NCBI RefSeq assembly: GCF_018373335.1
Contig: NZ_JAHAHH010000044.1
Location: 1 to 11,161, forward strand
DNA: 11,161 bases
Direction: 5' to 3'
Origin: Negativicoccus succinicivorans
GTDB lineage: Bacteria > Bacillota > Negativicutes > Veillonellales > Negativicoccaceae
The notes below the pieces were generated by a model. That model had not been told where the DNA came from and ran no database searches. It was given only the letters and a program-made list of their open reading frames with translations. This document shows, piece after piece, positions 1-5,398 of this stretch. How positions within the stretch are numbered: the first letter of the stretch is position 1; the number at the start of each line of letters is the position of its first letter. The position numbers and the translations under genes were made by a program.

Positions 1-356
1 AGAATCCTTTCCGCCGCGGCGGCTATAAGAAGACATGGAACACCTACTGGTCGTCCCGCCCAGGTTTTAGCGAATTGCGCGACGGATTTGGCAAACTACT
101 TGCCACCGGTATCAGCTTCTCGCTCGGACTCCAACTATTCGTAGTACTCGGCGGCATCACCCGCCTGATTCCACTCACGGGCCTCACCGCGCCCTTCCTC
201 GCGCAAGGTGGCTCGTCCATGGTTGCCTCGTGGATCTCCGTGGCCCTACTGCTACGCATATCCGACGCGTCGCGCCGCCCTCCGCGCAGGCCGCCTTGTT
301 CCCGGCGTGCGCGGCGCTCCCGGTATAACAATCAAGAGATTCGATCCGAGTTTTGA
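1..356 (+). CDS. RodA/FtsW-family (SEDS) peptidoglycan glycosyltransferase, C-terminal fragment
   Basis: SEDS proteins are polytopic membrane glycan polymerases that build peptidoglycan with a partner penicillin-binding protein. The frame enters from the left edge (first full codon at base 3) and shows the family's C-terminal signature: RDGFGKLLATG, then GGITRLIPLTGLTAPFLAQG, GGSSMVASW and the end motif LLLRISDASRRP. The LLRISD..RRP ending and the high GC content point to actinobacterial RodA, not to the Firmicute-like host of the rest of the window. Recognisable homology stops near base 284. From there to the nominal stop at 354-356 the frame only reads the antisense of the MacB-like permease, so the true C-terminus is missing. 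The basic stretch before RDGFGKLL (about bases 3-70, with RRGGYKK) does not look like the usual membrane segment and is probably an extended cytoplasmic loop. Family assignment is firm; its belonging to this genome is doubtful. Confidence 0.75.
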   Translation, partial: NPFRRGGYKKTWNTYWSSRPGFSELRDGFGKLLATGISFSLGLQLFVVLGGITRLIPLTGLTAPFLAQGGSSMVASWISVALLLRISDASRRPPRRPPCSRRARRSRYNNQEIRSEF

Positions 357-521
357 AAACCGATCTTCCGTATCTTTTTGAACGCCTTGGCCGATCGAAA
401 CCAGAGCAATCACGGAGGCTACCCCGATGATAATCCCCAGCATCGTTAAAAGGGATCTCATTTTATTACGAACCAAAGCCTGCCAGGCGATTTGTAAATT
501 CTCCCAGAACATACTACGCAT
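252..521 (-). CDS. MacB-type ABC transporter permease, N-terminal fragment
   Basis: This is the membrane subunit of a MacAB-like export complex. It begins with the family's N-terminal pattern: an amphipathic segment (ENLQIAWQALVRNKMRS), then the first transmembrane helix (LLTMLGIIIGVASVIALVSIG), then the start of the extracytoplasmic MacB_PCD domain (GQGVQKDTEDRFSKLGSNLLIVIPGAPRTPG). About 75 residues are genuine; a full permease is near 400. After roughly base 300 the frame reads antisense of the RodA-like fragment until a chance stop at 252. The ATG at 521 overlaps the end of the ATPase gene by 8 bases and has a GGATGG ribosome site upstream; an ATG at 512 is an alternative. ATPase and permease are separate proteins here, unlike the fused MacB of Escherichia coli. 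The truncation coincides with the junction and need not exist in the organism. Confidence 0.8.
   Translation of the reverse strand: MRSMFWENLQIAWQALVRNKMRSLLTMLGIIIGVASVIALVSIGQGVQKDTEDRFSKLGSNLLIVIPGAPRTPGTRRPARRAARRVGYA
282..300. other. Chimeric junction between two unrelated coding sequences
   Basis: To the left, + strand codons end a RodA-like protein at ...RISDASRRP. To the right, - strand codons of a MacB-like permease lose family resemblance after PGAPRTPG. Both genes are interrupted at the same short GC-rich stretch, with no intergenic DNA, terminator or transposon end between them. Base composition changes here from GC-rich to the moderate GC of the rest of the window. The exact breakpoint cannot be placed better than this interval because both flanks encode Arg/Pro-rich sequence. 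An assembly artefact is the leading explanation. Confidence 0.65.
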
Positions 522-1212
522 TGTCGGCTACCATCCGTTCCTGCGTCACGATTCCGTCCCGCAACACAATATGGGATTGCGCGTAAGCGGCAATATCCGC
601 CTCATGAGTAACCAGAAGAATCGTCCGACCTTGGCGATGAAGCTCCGTAAAAATTTCCATAACTTCCGCGCCGGATTTGCTGTCCAAGTTCCCCGTCGGC
701 TCATCAGCCATAATAATCGCAGGGTGATTGACCAAGGCGCGAGCGATGGCGACGCGTTGCCGTTGACCGCCGGAAAGTTCCGTCGGTAAATGATGCAGAC
801 GCTCGCCCAGCCCCAGTTGCGTCAATAGTTCGCGTGCGTATTCCGTTCGTTCCGGTTCCGGTGTGCCCGCATAAATCATCGGTAATTTTACATTTTCCAA
901 AGTCGATAACTTAGTGAGCAAGTTAAAGCTCTGAAATACAAATCCGATTTTTTGATTGCGCGTTTGCGCCAATTGATCATCGGATAGTTGTGCAACTTCT
1001 TCGCCGTCCAATTCATACGAGCCGGAGGTCGGACGATCCAAACATCCTAAGATATTCATCAAGGTCGACTTGCCCGAACCCGAAGGTCCCATAATCGATA
1101 AAAATTCACCGCGCTCTACGGAAAGGGATATTCCTTTCAGTACCGGTACTTCCTCTTTTCCCAGGCGATAGTTTTTAACAATATTTTTTAACGCTATTAC
1201 AGGAACACTCAT
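514..1212 (-). CDS. MacB/LolD-type ABC transporter ATP-binding protein
   Basis: Cytoplasmic ATPase that would drive the MacB-type permease encoded just downstream. All the motifs of an active subunit are present in 232 residues: Walker A GPSGSGKST (about 42-50), Q-loop FVFQSF (Gln94), signature LSGGQ (146-150), Walker B IIMADEP (166-172), D-loop GNLD and switch His203 in VTHE. Length and motif spacing fit the LolD/MacB/FtsE class. Two ATGs stand in tandem (1215 and 1212). The AGGTG ribosome site lies 2 bases from the first and 5 from the second, so 1212 is chosen. That ribosome site overlaps the TAG stop of the upstream adaptor gene, which implies translational coupling. The family exports macrolides, peptides or lipoproteins; the substrate cannot be read from the sequence. 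Confidence 0.93.
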   Translation of the reverse strand: MSVPVIALKNIVKNYRLGKEEVPVLKGISLSVERGEFLSIMGPSGSGKSTLMNILGCLDRPTSGSYELDGEEVAQLSDDQLAQTRNQKIGFVFQSFNLLTKLSTLENVKLPMIYAGTPEPERTEYARELLTQLGLGERLHHLPTELSGGQRQRVAIARALVNHPAIIMADEPTGNLDSKSGAEVMEIFTELHRQGRTILLVTHEADIAAYAQSHIVLRDGIVTQERMVADNA

Positions 1213-1220
1213 CATTTCAC

Positions 1221-2315
1221 CTAAATTCGCGGATGATGCGTTACCGAATTACCCGCTTTATCCTCGCTGACACTACCGCTGGTCACAATGGTATCATCGG
1301 CGTTAAGGCCGGAGACAACTTCCGCCTGAGTATCTGTAACAATACCGATCACTACCGGTGTTTTTTCCAGCTTATCGCCCGCTTTTTTATATACATATTG
1401 GCCGTTCACATCGCTGCGCAGCGCCGTGATCGGCACCAACACGACCTGATCCTTCGTTTCAGCAGCAATGATCGCACGCGCTGTCATAGACGGATACAAT
1501 GCACTGATTTCATCGCTGTTAACAGCCACGTATACCGTATAGTAAATAACCGCTGCACCGGAGGAGTTTCCGCTCGAAGCCGGCGTACGAGAAATGTCCG
1601 TCACATGCCCGTGGAATTTCCGATTCGGATAGGCGTCAACCGTAAATGTTACATTTTGTCCTGCCCGGACCTGACCGATGTCTGTTTCATCCACCAAAAG
1701 ACGAATCTGCATGGCAGAAAGGTCGGCAACTTTCACAATGATCATCTGATTAGACAAACCCTGCGCTACCGTCTCGCCCACCTTCATCGGTTCACCGATC
1801 ACTACGCCGTCCATCGGCGCGATAATCGTCGTGTCGGACATATCCGCTTGCGCTTTATTGTAGGTCGCCTGCGCTGTTTCATAGTTCATTTTCGCATCCG
1901 CCAATTGCTGATAGGAAATTGCTCCCTCGGAATACAATTGCCGGTACCGTTCGTAAAAACTTCGCTTATTGTCTAAAATGCTTTCCGCCTGACTTAACTG
2001 ACTTTCCGCCGACTTTGCAGAAATGACCGCCAGCACGTCACCTTCATGGACCTCCTGATTTTCTTTCACAAGCACCTGCGTTAACGTACCCGAAATGTTG
2101 GCGCTCAGCTTTACTTCATTAACCGGTTCGATCGCGCCTGTCGCGTCAATCGAGCTGGCAATTGAACCTGTGGTGACCTGCCCCAACACATAGGACTCTT
2201 TGCTTTCCGCCGTCCGATGTATCCACCACCAAAGCCCGGCCAATACAAGCAATAAAAAAAGCAATCCCCAAACAATTTTACGTTTATGAGTCTGCCAAAA
2301 TTCGTTTCGATTCAT
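1221..2315 (-). CDS. MacA-like periplasmic adaptor (HlyD/RND-type membrane-fusion protein)
   Basis: Adaptor subunit of the tripartite-style MacAB-like exporter. The 364-residue protein has a basic N-terminus (HKRKIVW), one membrane anchor (GLLFLLLVLAGLWWWI, about 18-33), a first biotinyl-lipoyl half (SANISGTLTQVLVKENQEVHEGDVLAVI), a coiled-coil hairpin rich in Gln/Ala/Tyr (about 100-160), the second lipoyl half (APMDGVVIGEPMKVGETV), then beta-barrel and membrane-proximal domains. In a cell with an outer membrane such an adaptor would contact a TolC-like channel; none is encoded in the window. The frame stays open to 2396, but the family-like start is the tandem ATG at 2318/2315. The GAGGG ribosome site is 5 bases from the second, so 2315 is used. 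It is the first gene of the operon, followed by the ATPase and permease. Confidence 0.92.
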   Translation of the reverse strand: MNRNEFWQTHKRKIVWGLLFLLLVLAGLWWWIHRTAESKESYVLGQVTTGSIASSIDATGAIEPVNEVKLSANISGTLTQVLVKENQEVHEGDVLAVISAKSAESQLSQAESILDNKRSFYERYRQLYSEGAISYQQLADAKMNYETAQATYNKAQADMSDTTIIAPMDGVVIGEPMKVGETVAQGLSNQMIIVKVADLSAMQIRLLVDETDIGQVRAGQNVTFTVDAYPNRKFHGHVTDISRTPASSGNSSGAAVIYYTVYVAVNSDEISALYPSMTARAIIAAETKDQVVLVPITALRSDVNGQYVYKKAGDKLEKTPVVIGIVTDTQAEVVSGLNADDTIVTSGSVSEDKAGNSVTHHPRI

Positions 2316-2337
2316 CATTTCCCTCGCTTTATCGAAG

Positions 2338-2352
2338 TCACATGGATGCCTC
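2338..2352 (-). promoter_or_regulatory. Leader motif GAGGCATCC followed by an ATG-TGA start-stop pair
   Basis: In the predicted adaptor-operon leader, the ribosome-site-like GAGG (part of GAGGCATC at 2345-2352) is followed five bases later by ATG (2341-2343) and at once by TGA (2338-2340). This is a minimal start-stop reading frame located just after the predicted transcription start. The same GAGGCATC stands directly before the start codon of the divergent MATE gene. A regulatory role is inference; chance is possible. Confidence 0.3.
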
Positions 2353-2364
2353 TTTTGTCCTTTT

Positions 2365-2396
2365 ATTATAGCATAGTACGATCTTTGTATTAGCAA
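2365..2396 (-). promoter_or_regulatory. Extended -10 promoter for the MacAB-like operon
   Basis: Reading the - strand, TGCTATAAT (TATAAT at 2365-2370, TGC at 2371-2373) forms an extended -10 element. The best -35 candidate, TTGCTA at 2391-2396, has a long 20-base spacer and is weak, as is usual for extended -10 promoters. Transcription would begin near 2358 and give a leader of about 43 bases before the adaptor start. Confidence 0.55.
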
Positions 2397-2446
2397 TAAC
2401 AGGTTCGCAGTATCTCCCCCTACATAATAAAATCGGTGCTGTTATA

Positions 2447-2455
2447 TGATATAAT
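2447..2455 (+). promoter_or_regulatory. Extended -10 promoter for the MATE gene
   Basis: TGATATAAT, an extended -10 element with a perfect TATAAT at 2450-2455, lies 22 bases before the start codon. No convincing -35 hexamer is found at 17 bases upstream (the position reads ATAAAA). The predicted start of transcription near 2462 leaves a leader of only about 16 bases, just enough for the ribosome site. Confidence 0.55.
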
Positions 2456-2465
2456 ATTTCTACTC

Positions 2466-2473
2466 AAAGGAGG
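2466..2473 (+). promoter_or_regulatory. Ribosome binding site that fixes the MATE start
   Basis: AAAGGAGG is a near-perfect Shine-Dalgarno sequence four bases before the ATG at 2478. It decides for this start over an in-frame codon at 2436, which has no ribosome site and would lie upstream of the predicted promoter element. Confidence 0.85.
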
Positions 2474-2477
2474 CATC

Positions 2478-3839
2478 ATGCAACATCTTGACCAACCCCG
2501 CCAAATGTGGCGGCAATTTTTTTCTATTTGGATACCGCTTTTCTTAACTCAATTATCCCTTGTAGCCGGAGGTTTTTTTGCCGCTACGGTAGCCGGTCGG
2601 CATAGTACTGTGGATCTTGCCGGTGCGGCGGTCGGTGTGAATTTATGGGTACCGGTGTTAATGACTTCAATCGGCCTTTTCATGAGCCTTACACCAATTA
2701 TTTCCCAGCTTTTGGGCGCCAATCAAACAGGAAATATATCTTCCATTGTGCGGCAAGGTGTCTATCTTTCCATAACTATCGGTTTAGTAACTATTTGCAT
2801 GGGGAGCTTTCTTCTTCCCTCGATGCTTGATAACTTGGGACTGGAACCAGCTGTACGCAAGGTTACACAGGGTTTCTTAACATTTATCGCCTACGGAATT
2901 ATCCCCTGTTTTATTTCTGTCACACTACGTAATGTAGTCGATGCTCACGGTTATACTCGTATTTCTCTTTCAATTATGACGACAGGTTTTTTCCTGAATA
3001 TTATTCTGAACTATGTGTTTATTGACGGCTATGGCAGCATTCCTGCATTGGGCGGTGCCGGAGCGGGACTGGCAATTGCGATTTCCAACAGTATGAACTG
3101 TTTGCTCTTTTTCTTCGTCATGCTTTTCTTGCCGCCCTTTTCCCATTATCGTATTTTCAAGGAATGGGAAGGTCTTCATTTCGCAAGATGGAAGGAGCAG
3201 CTGAAGATCGGCTTACCAATCGGCGGCGCCAACTTTTTGGAAATTTCCTTGTTTTCTATCGTCGGACTTTTAATCACGAGCTATGGCACACAGATTATTG
3301 CCGCTCATAATGCCGCCAATAACTTTTCCAATGTGCTCTACTCACTTCCTCTTTCCGCCGGTATTGCCGCTACGATTTTATGCGGGTTTGAACTCGGTGC
3401 CAAACGCTTTGATTTTGCTTTACGGTACGCCCGCATGGCACAAGGTTTTACGATTAGCGTGGCGGCTATTTTATTTATTCTCGCCTTCTTTAACTTCAAT
3501 TCGATCGCCGGTCTTTATACCAATGATCCGCAAATGATTGCACTCACTGCAAGTTTTATGGTGTATGCCTTGATGTTTACCTTTGCAGATGCTACCGGCG
3601 TACCGATTCAGGGCGCGCTGCGCGGTTATAAAGACGTGCGCTTCGTATTTATCGTTTCATTATTATGCTATTGGTGCATCGGTCTGACCTTAGGCATTTT
3701 CCTATCCCGCTATATGAGTTTAGGGCCATACGGTTATTGGATCGGTATTATTTGCGGCTTGCTTGCTGTTTCTGTTGCCTACAACGTACGTCTCATCTAT
3801 CTCAATCGCAACCGGCATAAAATCAAAACCGCTCATTAA
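2478..3839 (+). CDS. MATE-family multidrug efflux protein, NorM-like
   Basis: Cytoplasmic-membrane antiporter that expels cationic drugs or metabolites in exchange for Na+ or H+. The 453-residue protein is hydrophobic throughout and fits the usual twelve membrane segments in two MATE repeats. NorM-type landmarks are TVAGRHSTVDLAG near residue 40, LKIGLPIGGANFLEISLF with Glu255, and FADATGVPIQGALRGYKD with Asp371. These two acidic residues match the cation-site Glu255 and Asp371 of Vibrio cholerae NorM by position. The third acidic residue of that family, Asp in segment 1 near position 36, is replaced by Ala in the run GFFAATVAG. The gene is divergent from the MacAB-like operon and convergent with the heptosyltransferase gene. 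Base use is somewhat more T-rich than that of its neighbours, as expected for a membrane protein. The substrate is unknown. Confidence 0.92.
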   Translation: MQHLDQPRQMWRQFFSIWIPLFLTQLSLVAGGFFAATVAGRHSTVDLAGAAVGVNLWVPVLMTSIGLFMSLTPIISQLLGANQTGNISSIVRQGVYLSITIGLVTICMGSFLLPSMLDNLGLEPAVRKVTQGFLTFIAYGIIPCFISVTLRNVVDAHGYTRISLSIMTTGFFLNIILNYVFIDGYGSIPALGGAGAGLAIAISNSMNCLLFFFVMLFLPPFSHYRIFKEWEGLHFARWKEQLKIGLPIGGANFLEISLFSIVGLLITSYGTQIIAAHNAANNFSNVLYSLPLSAGIAATILCGFELGAKRFDFALRYARMAQGFTISVAAILFILAFFNFNSIAGLYTNDPQMIALTASFMVYALMFTFADATGVPIQGALRGYKDVRFVFIVSLLCYWCIGLTLGIFLSRYMSLGPYGYWIGIICGLLAVSVAYNVRLIYLNRNRHKIKTAH

Positions 3840-3867
3840 AAAAGAGACCGTTACGGTCTCTTTTTTT
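3840..3867. terminator. Bidirectional rho-independent terminator between MATE and heptosyltransferase genes
   Basis: An 11-base perfect stem (AAAAGAGACCG at 3840-3850 with CGGTCTCTTTT at 3854-3864) closes a TTA loop. On the + strand it is followed by a T run to 3867; on the - strand the complementary run of about six T lies across 3837-3842. It can therefore stop both converging transcripts. The loop TTA is the TAA stop of the heptosyltransferase gene, so one arm is also coding sequence for its last residues. Confidence 0.9.
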
Positions 3868-4891
3868 GTTCTTTGTTTATTTTCTGACGATACAATGTAA
3901 TCACATCTTCTACCGGGATTGAACTCATCGCAATATTGCGATTTTTTTTAATCTGCAAATCGGCATCTTGCGCATGTTGCGCCGTCACATAATCTCCCTG
4001 AGGATTGCGAAACGGACCGCTGCGTTCCGGACGCGTCGGACCGTATAAACCGATGATAGACGTGCCGTATGCGTTGGCAATATGAAGAGGACCCGTATCG
4101 CCGGAAATATGCATGTGCGCATGTTTCTCCAACGCCAGCAGTTCACGCAAGCTCGTTTGTCCTGTCAGATCTGCCGTTCTTTTCGTTCGGTCTCCCTCGA
4201 CCAAGCGTTGCGCCAGCGGAGTGTCAACGGCGCTTCCGGCAATGACGACATGCCGGCCGTCAGCAGTTATCTGACCGATCAGTTCCCGCCAGGACATTTC
4301 CGGCCAATCTTTTCCCGCCCCGCGACTACTCGGCGCAATCACAATATATTCATCGGTCACGCCCAAAGCCTGTAACTTTTGCCGCAACGTGACTTCGGCA
4401 TCACTGATGTCACACAAAGGATACGCAATCCGGTCGATATCCGCCCCGAAATATTCCACCACGTCCAATAAACGCTCCGTGATATGACCATATTGATGGA
4501 CGCCGACAATCGGCTGGCTTACCAGTCCGCTTCCTTCGCGCGCCTCCCAATATCCATAACGCGCTTTTGCGCCGCTCAACCGCGCCACCAAAGCGCTCTT
4601 AGCAAGCATCTGCAAATCCAATACCAGATCAAACGAGCGCTCCTGTAATTCTCTATACAATTCACGCCAATAGGAAGGCTGGCGAAGACGATTCCGGTTA
4701 ATCACCACTTTATCGTCCAAATAAGGAGTACCCGGCAAAATATCTTTGAATGCCTGATGAACCGCCCAAGTAATATGCGAGTGCGGATACTTCTTACGCA
4801 ACGCAAACAGTGCCGGCAACGCGCAAATAATATCGCCGAGCGAGCTCATTTTAATAATTAAGATACGTGCTTGCGGCAAATTTAATTCCAT
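3851..4891 (-). CDS. Glycosyltransferase family 9, LPS heptosyltransferase
   Basis: Predicted to transfer a heptose from ADP-heptose to the inner core of lipopolysaccharide at the cytoplasmic face of the inner membrane. The 346-residue protein has the GT9 N-terminal motif ILIIKMSSLGDIICALPAL (about 10-28), an acceptor-side segment VLDLQMLAKSALVARLSGAKARYGY, and the C-terminal nucleotide-sugar motif SGDTGPLHIANAYGT (about 263-277), followed by GLYGPTRPERSGPF. The family includes WaaC and WaaF (heptosyltransferases I and II) and related enzymes; which linkage is made cannot be decided. The ATG at 4891 overlaps the gmhB stop by 10 bases (ATGGAATTAA); a GTG six codons earlier, at 4909, is the alternative. 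It is the last gene of the ADP-heptose operon, and its final codons lie within the terminator stem. Confidence 0.88.
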   Translation of the reverse strand: MELNLPQARILIIKMSSLGDIICALPALFALRKKYPHSHITWAVHQAFKDILPGTPYLDDKVVINRNRLRQPSYWRELYRELQERSFDLVLDLQMLAKSALVARLSGAKARYGYWEAREGSGLVSQPIVGVHQYGHITERLLDVVEYFGADIDRIAYPLCDISDAEVTLRQKLQALGVTDEYIVIAPSSRGAGKDWPEMSWRELIGQITADGRHVVIAGSAVDTPLAQRLVEGDRTKRTADLTGQTSLRELLALEKHAHMHISGDTGPLHIANAYGTSIIGLYGPTRPERSGPFRNPQGDYVTAQHAQDADLQIKKNRNIAMSSIPVEDVITLYRQKINKEQKKRP

Positions 4892-5397
4892 TGAAGGTCC
4901 CGTACACACTCATGCATAAATTCCTGCACATTACCACCGGTAAATAAAAATCCGCGAATACCCGCGCGTTCGGCGGCCGCCACATCCCGTTCACTGTCAC
5001 CGATCAAAAACGCATCTTCTCGTGCGATACGGTGCTTACTGAGCGCCTGAATAATCATGCCCGGCCGCGGTTTCCGGCAAACGCAATCCACGTCATACTC
5101 TTTTACTTTGGCATGTAAGAGATGCGGACAATAGAAAAATTCGGTTACTTTTCCGCCCGCTTTGGCAAACTCTTCGTTCAGCCAGCGGTGTAAAGCCTGC
5201 ACATCATCTTCCGTGTACATGCCGCGCGCTACACCGCTTTGATTCGTCACAACGAAAATCAACCAGTCTTGTCGGCTCAGTTCGGCAATCATTTCCCGCG
5301 CTCCGGGAATAAATTCCACTTCGTCCGGACGGCTCACATAACCGTGATCAACGTTGATTACTCCGTCGCGGTCTAAAAATATTGCTCGTTGTGACAA
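4882..5397 (-). CDS. gmhB: D-glycero-beta-D-manno-heptose 1,7-bisphosphate 7-phosphatase
   Basis: HAD-superfamily phosphatase that removes the 7-phosphate from heptose 1,7-bisphosphate, the step between the two reactions of HldE. In 171 residues it shows the nucleophile motif FLDRDGVIN (Asp9, Asp11), motif II TNQSG (51-55), a zinc knuckle formed by CPH (90-92) and CVCRKPRPG (Cys105, Cys107), and motif III GDSERD (133-138). The zinc knuckle is typical of GmhB and of the HisB phosphatase domain; the heptose neighbours decide for GmhB. The start is TTG at 5397. The open frame extends to 5511, but the only strong ribosome site (AAAGGAG) serves this TTG, and LSQRAIFLDRDG gives the usual family N-terminus. 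The TTG is one base after the hldE stop. Confidence 0.92.
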   Translation of the reverse strand: MSQRAIFLDRDGVINVDHGYVSRPDEVEFIPGAREMIAELSRQDWLIFVVTNQSGVARGMYTEDDVQALHRWLNEEFAKAGGKVTEFFYCPHLLHAKVKEYDVDCVCRKPRPGMIIQALSKHRIAREDAFLIGDSERDVAAAERAGIRGFLFTGGNVQEFMHECVRDLQWN

Positions 5398-5398
5398 T

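Noticed and set aside
1..521. A natural RodA-MacB fusion or an overlapping gene pair
   Set aside because: The two frames are on opposite strands, each reads antisense of the other beyond the junction, and both lack essential C-terminal parts.
1233..1976. Long + strand open frame of 247 codons opposite the adaptor gene
   Set aside because: Its translation is rich in His, Arg and Cys with no family resemblance, while the - strand frame encodes a complete membrane-fusion protein. It is an antisense shadow.
2316..2396. Upstream in-frame extension of the adaptor protein to a TTG at 2396
   Set aside because: It would begin upstream of the predicted -10 element, has no ribosome site, and adds residues unlike adaptor N-termini.
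2316..2477. Riboswitch, attenuator or small RNA in the divergent intergenic region
   Set aside because: Only promoters and short leaders of about 16 and 43 bases fit; no stable hairpin with a T run was seen.
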